Origin: Anaeramoeba flamelloides
Lineage: Eukaryota; Metamonada; Anaeramoebidae
Length of the DNA: 64,000 bases
NCBI GenBank assembly: GCA_027625915.1
Contig: JANTQA010000032.1
Span: 1,674,001 to 1,738,000 of the forward strand
Reading direction: 5' to 3'
Positions 1 through 10,860 of the stretch are shown here, in pieces; within the stretch, counting starts at the first letter, position 1; every line of letters starts with the position of its first letter. The translations under genes and the position numbers were made by a program. The notes beneath the pieces were generated by a model that was given only the letters and a program-made list of their open reading frames with translations, ran no database searches and was not told the DNA's origin.

Positions 1-2689
1 TCAATTATCAAATTAAATTAAATTAACCAAAAGCATCGTGACTGTGATTTTGAGGTGTTCTTAATTAAAGATAGAATTGGGTTTTTTTTTTTTTGATTTT
101 TTATCAATTGCTTCTTATAAACCCTTTTTAAATTTAATTTTTTTTCTTTTTCTTTTTTCCTTTTTAAATTTCAATTTTTTGTTTTTTTTTATTCAATTTT
201 TAAATTTTTGCTTTTTCACCATCTAAAGATAATTTGGGTCTGACTTTTTCATGAACAATTGTGAAATCTATGATTTTACGATTAAATTTCCTTTAAGAAA
301 TTTAAGTAAAAGGGTATCTCTAGTGTAATTTACACTTCTTTAATCATAATAAAAAAGTGAGATTTTTTTTTAGAATTGAAGTGCAAAAAAAAATTTTTTT
401 AATAGAAAAGGTTTTGAAAAGAAATAAAAAACAAAAAAGCCAAACAATGCCAAAAAAATGAATAATTTTATTCATTTGATGGTTGAATGAAATTTCGATT
501 TAATAATACCATTTCACAACAACACTTTTGATCTAATGTTTTAAAATGATCAGAAGTGTTATATTATTACTGATCACTTGAATATCAGGATTCAGAAAAA
601 TATAATCTGAATAAAATTACCGAACAATTATTAATTGAATTCCTTTCTTTAATTTTTCTTTTGCTAATTACAAAATTTATTTAAATATTTCTCTTCAAAA
701 AGTATGCATATAGCAATGTTTTGAAATTTTTTTTTAATTTAATTTTAAGAGTCAAAATATTTTTTTAATTTTATGATCTTGTTATATTTTTGTAAACAAA
801 CTATATGATCAATTGATTTATTTTTGAGAATTTTAAGTGCTATTTTAACTAATATTTAAATTCTGGACAATCAACGTCTTTTTTATTGTGCTTCTCATTT
901 TTAAGTATTATATACATAAATTGAAATTATTTTCATCTAATTGATTTTCTCAAAAATTTTGTTTTTTACTTTTTTGATAAGTTAAGGTTTTATAAATAAA
1001 TTTTCATTTACTTTTCAGAATTAAATTTCAGTTATGTCTCTCCGAAAAAAATCCAAAAAATGAAAACAAAAGCAGATGTCGACTTTACAAAGTATTAGCG
1101 ATATTACTTCATTAAAAATATTGAATTCGTGAATAGTACTATCTGTGTGTGGATTTTGGGTGTATCTCAAAAAAGAACATAATTCTGGAGAAAATTTTAA
1201 AATTAGATCTCAACAGAACAGGAAAGTGTTCGAAATGTTGAACTCAATTTTATCAAACGAATTTTCCAATTTTGTTGATAAACAGTCCAGCTGTTTCAAA
1301 ATTTTATAACTCAAAAAAAAATCTTTCCAGTTACAAAAGTGAAAAGAAGAGAGTTTAAATAAGGTTTTCTTTTTATTTTGGGTATTTAGAGAAGTGATGA
1401 TTTTGAGAAAAAAAAAAGTATTTGCAAAGTAGATTTAAAAGAACAAAATGTGATGTTTTAATTCTTTTTACGTGATTCTAAGCCACAAGTAAAAAATTGA
1501 AAAATTCTTGTGGCTCTAGTTACAAACTAACATAAAATGTTGAAAAAAAATCTTTGTGTTTTCATTTTTTTTCTTTTGATTAAAATAACTCGCTTTTTAG
1601 TTATTTTTTTTAAAATGATCAACCAAAAGAAAAACGAAAAGGAACAATCAATTGTAAAAGGATCAACAAATAGAGAAAATAAAAGAAATGGAATTATAAT
1701 TCAAATATGGAAAGAGATATGCACTGTAATCGGAACATTTGTTTATTGGTCTTGATTCAGAAAAGCAATACAAAAAAAAAAAATGAAAAGAAAAAAAAAA
1801 ACATAATTTGTGGATCAAAAAAAAAGCTTGAAGAGGAGGCTTTGTTGAAGCCTAAACTATTAGGAGAAATATTCAAAAAAAAAAAAAAAACAGCGATTGG
1901 TTAATTTTTATGTGATATTGCATGCTTTAATTGTTTTGAAAATATTGGATCTTCTTCAAACAGAAAATAAAAAAGAAATTCAAATGATGCTCAAATCACT
2001 CTTTAAACCTCTCTTCATGCGTTACCATTAGGATTGTAATTTTTTATAAAGTCTATCAATTAAAAAAAAAAAAGTATTGAAAAAAGAAGACACTACAATC
2101 CTTTTCTTTAAAAACAATAAATTTTTTTTTTTTTTTTTAATTAAATTGACTGTCTGGACAAAACTTTTTATATTTCCCTTGTTTTCGTGAAATATCTTAT
2201 ATTTTCCCCATAATGAATCTTTCAAGATGGTTTTGATATCTACACTCGTTCTAAATCCCCCGTGATATCCAAATATCTTTTCGGATGCATTATAGGAAAA
2301 ATATTGGCGATATTTCCCTACAAACCGGGAAATAATGACAGTTATTGCTTTTTTTTATTTTTTTTTTACTATTTATTTGTGGCTGTATTTTTTATGTATT
2401 ATAAACTTCAATAGGTTTAATCATAGAAAGTGCATAGCGTAATTTTATTAGCTTCAAACCAAACGAGGGTAATTTGTTGCTAAAACACACCATTTATATA
2501 AGAAGAAACATATAATTTCCCGTTTTTGAGTATTTTTTTTACACATTAGTTAGATATTTTTAAACAGTTAAATATTTAAAACCATGGTTACGTTTTTGTT
2601 AAATTCTGGTTATTATTTTTATTTTCTTTGTTTTTAGTGATTTAAAAAAAACAAAAATATGCATTTGAAAAAAGAATCCGATCAATATT

Positions 2690-3065
2690 CAAATTTTAAA
2701 TGGTAAAAATTTTCATTTCATCTTCTTTACTTTTTTTTTTATTCATGATTTGGAATTTCCAATTAACCAAAAGAATATCAACAAAAACGATGCATTTCAT
2801 ATTATAAATTGAAATTACCATCAAACCTAAACCTGTAAATTTCAAAAACACCGTAAATTTAATTTTTTATCAATTGAAAATATTTGTTCTTATTTGAAAT
2901 TTATGGTGTTTTTGAAATTTACAGGTTTTAAGTTTGATGGTTGGTTGATCTTTTTTCTTTGAAGGTTACATTTTATTGTTTTTGTTGGTATCCTTTTTTT
3001 TAATTGGAAATTCTAAATAATGAATAATTTAAAAAAGACTATGAGATGAAATTTTATCACATTTA
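2690..3065. repeat. Foldback (large inverted-repeat) element
   Basis: Two arms of about 160 bp, roughly 2700-2865 and 2893-3060, are imperfect reverse complements. The best-matching inner part begins CCATCAAACCTAAACCTG on the left and is mirrored by a segment ending AGTTTGATGG on the right. Outer matches include GGAATTTCCAATTAA against TTAATTGGAAATTC, and TTTCATTTCATCTTC against its mirror near 3045. The spacer is only about 30 nt, so a transcript would form one long hairpin. No coding capacity is seen. It could be a MITE or a head-to-head pair of insertions. Confidence 0.7.
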
Positions 3066-3381
3066 TATTTTGAATGCTAGTATTTCATTTTAAATTATAC
3101 AACACTAAAAGGCTTTTTATAAAGTTTTTAGTTCTGTTCGGATCGTTTTAAATTCTTGTTTTTTTTTTAATTTAATAGATCAAAATGTAATATTTTAATC
3201 AGGAACGCTTGTTTTTTTGTTACATCCTAAACCAAAAAAAATTGAAAAGCTAATTTTTAAAGTATTTGAAAACAACATTTCAAAAACAAAAAGGTTTCTT
3301 GAGTTTATCAAAAGAACTTTGAGAAAGAAAGTGAAAAATAAAAAAAAAAGATCAAATACATCCATTTTAAAATTGTAATTA

Positions 3382-3634
3382 CTATTATTTTCCAATTAAA
3401 AAATGAAAATTTTTAGTTCACATTCCAAAATATTTTTATAGTTTTTCAGTCGTAATAAAATCCAAAGATCTTTACAACATCTTTTAGAAATGAGATTTTT
3501 AGACTACAAATTAAACTTCCTTAGACAACTCTGAGAATTAATTTTTACTCAGCTAATTTGATTGTTACAGTTATAATTATATTCATTTTGGAAATTGAAA
3601 TAAAACTTTTCATTTATTAATGGGAAAATAACAG
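3382..3634 (-). mobile_element. MITE family A, copy 1 (253 bp, TA-flanked)
   Basis: The ends are CTATTATTTTCCAATTAA and TTAATGGGAAAATAACAG, and TA dinucleotides flank both sides. The terminal inverted repeats extend about 45 bp. The whole unit is the reverse complement of 5233-5483. There is no open reading frame. The TA flanks suggest a non-autonomous Tc1/mariner-type DNA transposon; this superfamily assignment is inference. Confidence 0.7.
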
Positions 3635-3950
3635 TACTAAAAGTTTTAAAGTGTTTCTTGTGCTACTTGAAATGAGTGAATGAATCAGCAAAAGCAACAC
3701 TTTTTAAAACTTTGGTTTCTCACTTTTTTAAAACAGCTGTATTACACAGTATTTCCTCTGAATGTTTCTTTTTTCTTTTTTTTTTTTTTTTTTTTATCAA
3801 AAAAGAGCCTAATTCATTGTTATAAAGTCAAAAGTTTATATTTATTTCAAATGTTGTGTGAAAAATGTTTTTTATAAGAACAAAATTTTAAAAAAAAAAT
3901 AAAAAAGAAAGAAGAAACAAAAAAAAAAAATGAAAAGAAAAAATAATTAC

Positions 3951-4289
3951 TTTTTGTTTAATTTTTTTCAAGTTTTCTTTCGTTTTTTTATTTTTTTTAG
4001 CTTTGTCAACAACTTCCCACAGATCTAATTTCACTGTAATGTCTGTCCCTTTATAGTCCCATTTCACAGTCGTTGTTTGAATTGATTCAGTTGGTGTGTA
4101 ACCTAAATCAAATTTGGATCCATGTAAGATATTGAGTAAAGTTGTTTTTCCTGTGCACCTTGCTCCGCGAAGTAAAATTTTTAAATTGTAATTGACTCCT
4201 TGCGAATATTTTGATTGCAGTGATCGATCTATGACTTGAACATTTCTTTTTACTTTTTTCGAGGTCGTTTTTGATTCATCGTTTCCCAT
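3951..4289 (-). CDS. RABL6-like GTPase, N-terminal exon (partial gene)
   Basis: This 113-codon first exon encodes the start of a Rab-like protein 6 (RABL6/Parf) homologue. RABL6 proteins are large atypical Ras-superfamily GTPases with a C-terminal extension. Visible hallmarks are a GVNYNLKILLRG segment, a P-loop GARCTGKT at residues 42-49, a YTPTESIQ stretch at the switch I position, and the WEVVDKAKK segment that replaces the usual DxxG in this family. The N-terminus MGNDES has glycine at position 2 and serine at 6, compatible with N-myristoylation. Reading past 3951 gives only low-complexity F/L sequence, and a GTAATT donor lies exactly at the end of the conserved part. The rest of the G domain and the C-terminal region are not in the window. 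A truncated gene fragment is the alternative. Confidence 0.8.
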
Positions 4290-6269
4290 TTCACCAATTT
4301 TTTATTTGAAAATCTTGATTAAAATTTTTTATTGTTGAAAAAGATTCAATAAAAGAAAGAAAAAAAATTTGAAAAAAATGTTAAAAATTCAGTTTTATAA
4401 CGAAAAAATTACATTTCTTTTAGATAGCTTTGAAATAACAAAGTGTTGGAGTGTGTTTGAAATGTTGAAAGTTGTGAAAGCTATGTAAAATTTATTTGAT
4501 TTTTTCTGTTACGATTACACAGAAGAATTAAGTATCATTCAAAGTCACAAAAAAATGCTGGGATCGTTGTCTTAAAATATTAGTTCATTTTATTTGATTT
4601 CAAAAAAGTGCAAACTAAAACTTTTTTGTTCTTTACTCTCAAGAAAATAAACATTATTCATTCTGATTCTTATGTGATGGTAAAAAAAACACATAAAATC
4701 TATTTTTCAAACAAATTTAATCCAAACATGGGTCAGAAGAAGACAATACAAGGAATCAAATAATGGATTACTTTTCTTTTTTACTCTTTTCCGAAATAGA
4801 AAATCTTAATGGAGGTGCTCTGTGTGTATAAAAAAAGTGTCCTCATCAGGATCAAAAAAAAACCTTTTTTGAATCATTTTAATCATGATTGACAATAATT
4901 TTTGGATTGTTATTCTTCTTGTTCCAATCGAATATCCAAGTCGTTCTCCAGTAGTCGGCCCTGGTTTAGAGTAATTCTGACGACAAACCACTTGATTTTA
5001 ACAGTCAATTTTTTGAATGAGGAATGGAATAAGTAATAAATTGTTATATATTCTTACAATTTTTTTTGAAATTTTTGGTTTTTGGACTTTTTATTCCAAA
5101 AATAACTCTATTTTTTAGAGGCAAGTTTACCATTAGATTCTTTATTTTTAGAATTTCTTTTTTAATAAAACAACGATAAGAAACATACACTGTGTATACT
5201 TAAAGTTCGCTAACTTTTTCTTTTGTCATTTACTGTTATTTTCCAATTAATAAATGAAAATTTTTATTTCAATTTCCAAAATGAATACTCAATTATTACC
5301 TACAATCAAAGTAAGAGAGTAAAAATTTTGTCTTAGGCTTCAAGAAGGAAGTTTAATTTATTGTCTAAAAATATCATTTCTAAATGATGTTTTTAAAGAT
5401 TTTGGATTTTACCTCAACATATAAATTAGAAAAATATTTTATGGATGTGAACTAAAAATTTTCATTTTCTTCGAAAATTAGAGTAATAGAAAGATCTTTT
5501 TTAAAAATGGTTTTTATTTGGAAACTAAGATTAAGAAGTTCTTTACAGGTTTATTTGAACATCCGAATTGTGTTATATCAAAAAATAGATTGTAATTTAT
5601 GGTTTTCATTTGTTTGGTTCTTTTTTGAAAAAAAATTGAGTGATTTAATAAAACTTTATGAAAGGAATTGGAATTAAAAAACGGAAAAGCATCTGAAATT
5701 TTCAAGAAAATACTGTGAAATATCTTCAAAAGAAAGAAAAAATGGTTTAGTTGAGACCTTAGGATTATTTGACAAACCTTTCATGACAACAATTTTTTAA
5801 CTAAAAAATTGAAAATAGGAACAAATTCAAAAAGCGTTAAAAATTATTCTGATTTGTAAGAAAATAAAACAGGAGTTTCCAGAAAATTACTCAATTATTT
5901 CAGTAATTTTGGGAACCGAAAAAAGTTTTTTTGTTCTTTTTCTTTGTTAAACGCATGAAAAAAAGAGATAATTTTAAATCTCAAGTCTTTAAATTCTGTT
6001 TTGATTTGACCGTTAATCTGCTAAAACAAATTGTTCAAACAAATTGAATAGTTTTTTCAGGTTTTGTTTTTGTTTTTGAACAAAAAACCTCTCAAAGGAG
6101 AAGAGTCTGTGACAGAATGACCCGACTTTTTTTTCAAAGAATAACCCAACTACCAAATATTGTCGTCATTTTCTTGAATTTATCTTTTTTTTTTTTTTCA
6201 ATCTTTCTTTTTTTCAACACAAACACAACAAAAAACAAACCATAAAAACCATAAAAAAACAAAAAAAAA
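4290..6269. other. Intergenic region with a MITE and an unexplained short ORF
   Basis: This lies between the RABL6-like start and the gene at 6270. It contains MITE copy 2 (5233-5483). A 61-codon minus-strand frame at 4806-4991 is less repetitive than its surroundings and contains KPGPTTGERLGYSIGTRR, but I recognise no family and no splice partner. It could be a relic exon. The remainder is A/T-run sequence. Confidence 0.4.
5233..5483 (+). mobile_element. MITE family A, copy 2 (251 bp, TA-flanked)
   Basis: The left end, TA then CTGTTATTTTCCAATTAA, is well preserved. The right end (GAAAATTAGAG then TA) is degenerate. It aligns along its whole length to the reverse complement of 3382-3634, including an internal GGAAGTTTAATTT block and an ATCATTTCTAA block. 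It has no coding capacity. Confidence 0.7.
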
Positions 6270-7266
6270 ATGTCCAAAAAGTGCAATCGATGTAAAAAGA
6301 GAGGCTATTATTTCATTAAAACCTTAGAAATTAAAACCCACTCAAGGTTTTTTTATCCTATTGTCAAATATGTACCATTAAACATTGAAGTTCTTTGTTA
6401 TAAGTGTGTTGATCAACTTTCTGGTGTCATCCAACAGCAGGTGATCCTGTCTCAATACGTTACATTTTCTTTTGTGTTTTATTTCAAAAACACACGAAGG
6501 CTGTACGAAGAAGAAGATTCTTCATCAGAGTCAGACTACATTCCAGAGGAATTAAGAGAACCAAAAAGAAAAATTAAAAAAGGGAAAGTTAAAAGAAGTA
6601 CCAAAACCAGAACAAGAACCAAAACAAAAACCAATAAAAAAAAAAAAAAAAAAAAAAAAAACTGAAAGAAACAAAACAAAACATGAAAAAAGGAACTTTT
6701 GGGGCAAAAAGCAGGAAACTCAATCCAAGAGCCACCTTTTGATACCAAACAAAGCAATTCCAAAAAATTCACTTACTTTCTCAAGCTTGCCCCAAGAACC
6801 AAAAGGCACCAAACAAGAAACAAACCCAATCCTCTTTAAAAATGAAATACCCAACCAACAAACCCAAAACCAGGCCATAAAAAATCCAAACAACTTTCTT
6901 GGAAGAAATTATAATAACTTGCCAAACCAATTTAGCAACCAAACGAAAGAAAAAGAACTTGGGCAATGGCACGAACAAACGCAAGGGCAAGAACAAAAGC
7001 AAAAACAAATCCGTTTTTATGATCCGATCAATTGGGGGATGGATGTCAATTTAGGCCTTAGTTTAGATTTTGATACAGCTTTAGACACAGACTTAAACTT
7101 TGGGTTCGAAACAGAAACAGAATTCAACGAAATCAATTTGTTTAATACCCAAGACGATAGCATAATCAATTTTTCAAATTTTCTCCAATCAAAAGAAAAC
7201 AATTTACAGGAAAAAGAAGAAATGCAATCAAACCATCAACAAAATCAAATACAAGAGGAAAAATAA
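6270..7266 (+). CDS. Uncharacterised two-CxxC protein with acidic Q/N-rich tail (frame slip at poly-A)
   Basis: The N-terminal part begins MSKKCNRCKKRGYYF and has a second CYKC about 38 residues later, which could bind one zinc. An acidic EEEDSSSESD patch follows, then a K/R/T-rich repeat that runs into a poly-A tract (6636-6661). After the tract the original frame stops at once. The +1 frame is already open and runs about 200 codons to TAA at 7264-7266, giving Q/N-rich sequence and then an acidic, aromatic-dotted stretch (DVNLGLSLDFD, FGFETETEF) like an activation domain. One gene with a homopolymer length error or a real slip is the simplest reading. The stretch 6449-6499 (51 nt) or 6441-6499 looks intron-like; only the former keeps frame. 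I recognise no family. A transcription-related role is a guess. Confidence 0.6.
6636..6661 (+). repeat. 26-nt poly-A tract inside a coding region
   Basis: An uninterrupted run of A encodes lysines and separates two overlapping open frames of what looks like one gene. A one-base change in run length would join or part the frames, so this is the likely point of an assembly error or polymorphism. Confidence 0.85.
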
Positions 7267-9616
7267 AAAAATAATAACATAATTTCAAATTCAAATTCTT
7301 CTTTTTTTCCTGAGAATAGCAAGAAGAAACAATATGAGATAGAAAATTGGTAAATAATTTTTTTTTTTCTTTTCTATCCAATCGATTATTAAGGGAAAGC
7401 ACCAAACGTATTATGATTGCCTATATATCCACCTTAATTTTTTCTTTTAGGTACCTTTACCCTATTTTATAGTTTTCTCACCTTTATTTATTTGTTTTTT
7501 ATTTTATTTTTAATTTATTAATTTATAAATTAGTAAAATAATTTATTTTTAAATATAATAATATATTTGTCTTAATTGAATAAAAATTTAAACCTTTTTT
7601 TTTTTTATGATTATTTTTTTTTTTTTTGGGCGAATTTTTAAGTTTTTTAAAATGATAATTATCAAATATCTCAAGTGATGTAAACTCTTTTTCAAATAAA
7701 AGGGCACATAAAATTTTCAAGAATTATTCATAAGTGAATCAAATTAATTGCAGTATCATTCTAAAATCTAAGAAACGCTTAAAACCAAAAAAAACACTCA
7801 ACTGAATCTTTAAAACTCATTAAAACAAAACAATAAAAATTAAAATTCAATATTTTAAAAATTGGTATGCCCTTTTATTTGAAATAAGAAATCTCGTTTT
7901 GTAAATTGTAATGAAAAAATTTATAAAATCAATAAAAACCTTTGAACAAGGCGAATTGAGAAAAAGTTCTCAGCATTTTATTGATAATTCTTTACACGTC
8001 GAACTTTTGTTCTTTAAAGTCTCATATTTAAAGATAAAGCCGCAATTCATCTGGTATTTTGTTGGAATTTTTTTTTTCTTTATTTCTCTTTTCTATGTTC
8101 CATGCATCAATCCAATAATTGTCTTTCTTAATTCCTATATCTAGCACATTCGAAATCAAACTTAAACTGTTTCCATTTATACACTGGTAGATTATTCCCA
8201 AATTGATTTCTTCTTATCTTGCCTTTTCATTTTCCAACTGTTCAATATCCAAAAATAAAAAAAGCAAAAAATGAAAAAATTAATAATTAAAATGAAAATC
8301 ACCAATAAGTAATTATCTTATTAACAATCAAATTCGATGGTTTTGACGATTTGAGAGGTGTACCCTTTTGTTTGAAAAATAGTTTAGATCGGAAAAATAT
8401 AACACTAATTTTAATATTTTTTTAAATATTTATACCAGTGAAAAATAACAAATCTATTCAGTGATGTAGATCTGAAAAATATAGCCACACTTTTGATTTT
8501 TTTTTTTTTAATATTTTTGATCGAAAAAAATAATATAAATAATTTTAGGTATCAATAAAAACAGAAAACCGAATTTTATTATATTTTCTAATTACAAAGT
8601 TTTGAAAGCTATTCTATGGGTTATAATCTTGCCGACACTGTATCTAGGATAAAAAACCTGGAATAATTTAGTGTTCCTGAATGTGCTATCAGGTACCATA
8701 GAGTTCCGCGGAGTACCTAGGTTTTTCCAGAATTCAAAATAATGGGGAAAAACCATGGATTTTACCCAATTCTTTTAAATTCTGGAAAAGCTAATGGCCA
8801 TTTGTTTTACTTTTTGAAATAAACTGAAAATTTCTTTAAATTTTCTGTTCATTTCAAAAATTAAAAAAAAAAAACCCAACGAAAGTGTCCACCAAGCGCC
8901 ATAGAGTGCCTAGGTTTTTTTAAAATTTTGAAATAAATAGAAAAATTTAGATATTTTCGGTTTATTTCTCAAATTAAAAAAAAACCTAACGAAAAATCAA
9001 CTAAAAAAAATTTTTTTTTCATTTAAATCAATAAATAATTCTTTATTAGCAAAAATAATTGGTTACCCATTTGAAAGATCTTTGTTGAATTTAAATTTTT
9101 TTTAAAAAAATAATTAATTAACCACCCAAAAATGAAAAAAAAAAAATATTCACTTTTTTTACTATTAAATTTGAAAAAAATCTTTCTAGAACCTGGAAAA
9201 TTGGATTTTCTAACTTAAATTGTTAAAACTCTTTTAAAAATAATTTTTGATAAAAGAGTACTTATTAACCAATAAAGTTTATTATGAATAAAGCAAACAA
9301 AAAGTATAAAATTAACAAATGTTAAATTTTTTTTTTTTTGAGCGATTTTTTTCCTCATGGTGAAGTGGGATGTGTTTGGAAAATGATTTTTAAATGACTT
9401 TGAAGATTTCCATACAATAAAAAAGAAAACAAGAAACATGTACATTGGTTAAACGATCAAACAAAATCCTAAAACAAAAATAAAAGGCGTCCAAACGGAT
9501 TTTTTTTTAGATAATCCTTAATATCTAAGGTGAAAATTAATCTTTATTTTAAATTCTCAAAATAAAAAGGAAAAGGAAGTAATATCCAATTAAGGGTAAA
9601 TACGAGAAAAACCCTC
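7267..9616. other. Intergenic region with hairpin cluster R1
   Basis: No coding sequence is supported. The notable content is the palindrome cluster at 8650-8990. The rest is A/T-rich with long T and A runs. Short frames around 7911-8144 and 9215-9445 have no recognisable composition. Confidence 0.5.
8650..8990. repeat. Modular hairpin cluster R1
   Basis: Three palindromic modules lie in tandem. The first (8723-8789) has arms starting TTTTCCAGAATT and ending AATTCTGGAAAA. The second is at about 8807-8865 and the third at about 8911-8987. The boundaries carry AGTACCTAGG or AGTGCCTAGG on one side and AACCCAACG or AACCTAACG on the other. Upstream, 8670-8720 holds short reiterations resembling AGTGCC with variants, and includes GGTACC and CCGCGG palindromes. 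The same modules recur at 29880-30050, 51708-52133 and 57561-57981. Confidence 0.75.
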
Positions 9617-10452
9617 TTAAATTAAAGTAGCTTCTTCTCTTAAATATTGTCCAATATCTTCCTGGTGAAAGCAAACAATAGCTTCTGGTTCAAGATTTCT
9701 ACATTCAAAAGTGCTTCTAGCAACCCTACCAAAGCCAAGGGGTATATCTGACATTGAAAAGACAACCACACCTTGGTATTGTGGAGTATTTTCGCTGATC
9801 CTTCCAAGGCCCGCTTTTAGAATGTGGTTTCCATAAAGAAAACTGAGTTCTGCAGAAGGTTTTACCCACACTTTATATAGGGCATATTGAGAAAGAAGAT
9901 CCTTGGATTTTAAATGCGGTGTATGGTGTATGGTGTATGAAATGGTTTATTAACAAAAAGAAAAAAGAGAAAAGAGAAGAATTTTGTTGTTGTTTGTTGG
10001 ATTAAGGATTAATTGTAATTTGGTTAATGCTTGCAAAAAAACAACTCATTTAAAAACTTATTATTGATCATCTTCTTTTTGAGAGCGAATGAACAGGAAA
10101 AGCACCTTTGAAAACAGAGGAAAATGAGGAAAGGAAAACAAGAAAATAGAAGAAAAAGATCTGAAAAAAAAAAAAAAAAAAAATTATATTTTACTAAGCA
10201 AGTAATACGTAATCGAAACTTTTTGGATTTTGTGAATTTCCCAAAGCAAGTCCCAAAGGAAACCAATTTTTTACGTGAAAAAGCCGAGGCTTTTCTCATT
10301 AAACTTTCTTTAACATAATACACCCTTTCGCGGTGCAATCTAAAAATATAAGTTTCGTCAGATCTTTTCAAAAGTCTTTTGATATTCTTCCCAATGTATT
10401 CAGAGAGCTTTTCAAAAAAAATTTTTGTTTCTTCTTTTGTTAAAGGTCTCAT
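9617..10452 (-). CDS. NIP7: NIP7, 60S ribosome biogenesis factor (PUA domain)
   Basis: Two exons, 10452-10195 and 9901-9617, are joined by a 293-nt intron (GTAAAA donor, AAG acceptor) in phase 0. The product is 180 residues, the same length as human NIP7. Exon 1 starts [16 protein letters not shown] and carries the signatures [11 protein letters not shown] and [19 protein letters not shown]. Exon 2 starts [15 protein letters not shown] and continues with [31 protein letters not shown] and a C-terminal PUA fold. NIP7 acts in nucleolar pre-60S and pre-rRNA processing. The frame extends without an ATG inside exon 2, so the intron is required. This is one of the most secure calls in the window. 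Confidence 0.97.
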
Positions 10453-10739
10453 TTTATTTGAATTGATTAAATTTGATCGACGTGAATTATTATTCGGAAA
10501 TTAAAAAGAAAAAATGTTTTGAATTATTTTGGAAATACAGTTTTTTTTAAGGTTCACAATCCTTTACAAAATTTTAGCACAATTACAGACTAGGCACTGT
10601 TAATTAGTGACAGACTAGATCTTAAGAGCACAATCCCTTATTTGTAAATAATTTATCCCATTTATTCGAGAAACAACGTCACTGGGTGGACAATAATACT
10701 CGTAGTACAATATAAACACAACTTCTCGATATGTCGTAA

Positions 10740-10860
10740 CTGATTCTTATAAAGATGTATGGACTTTGAAAGTTTTTTAGATCCAAAATAATCAAAATAA
10801 TGCATGCGCAACAACTATAATCCGTGTTTCAAAATATAATCCGTGCTTTTTTCTCTTCTA
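10740..10860 (+). repeat. Dispersed repeat, inverted copy at 40325-40420
   Basis: The segment includes AATAATGCATGCGCAACAAC and TATAATCCGTGTTTCAAAA. Its reverse complement, with a few changes, is found near 40340-40410 (GTTGTTGTGCACGCATTATT read on the other strand). No termini are clear and the family is unknown. Confidence 0.55.

Larger units (their letters stand above)
1..3950 (-). other. Presumed first intron of the RABL6-like gene (no exon found)
   Basis: This stretch is A/T-homopolymer-rich with no coding exon that I can support on either strand. It lies immediately downstream of a donor site (GTAATT, minus strand, at 3950) that ends a RABL6-like exon in phase 0. The next expected RABL6 exon (switch II and G4 region) is not visible, so the intron probably continues past the left edge. 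It holds a large foldback repeat (2690-3065) and a 253-bp MITE (3382-3634). A slightly more GC-rich patch at 2220-2345 has no recognisable coding sense. The intron assignment is inference. Confidence 0.45.

Noticed and set aside
7911-8144. 77-codon plus-strand frame with hydrophobic C-terminus
   Set aside because: The hydrophobicity comes from T-rich DNA; no conserved motif or gene context was found.
10124-10318. Plus-strand frame overlapping NIP7 exon 1
   Set aside because: It is the antisense of the conserved NIP7 exon and its poly-T intron start.
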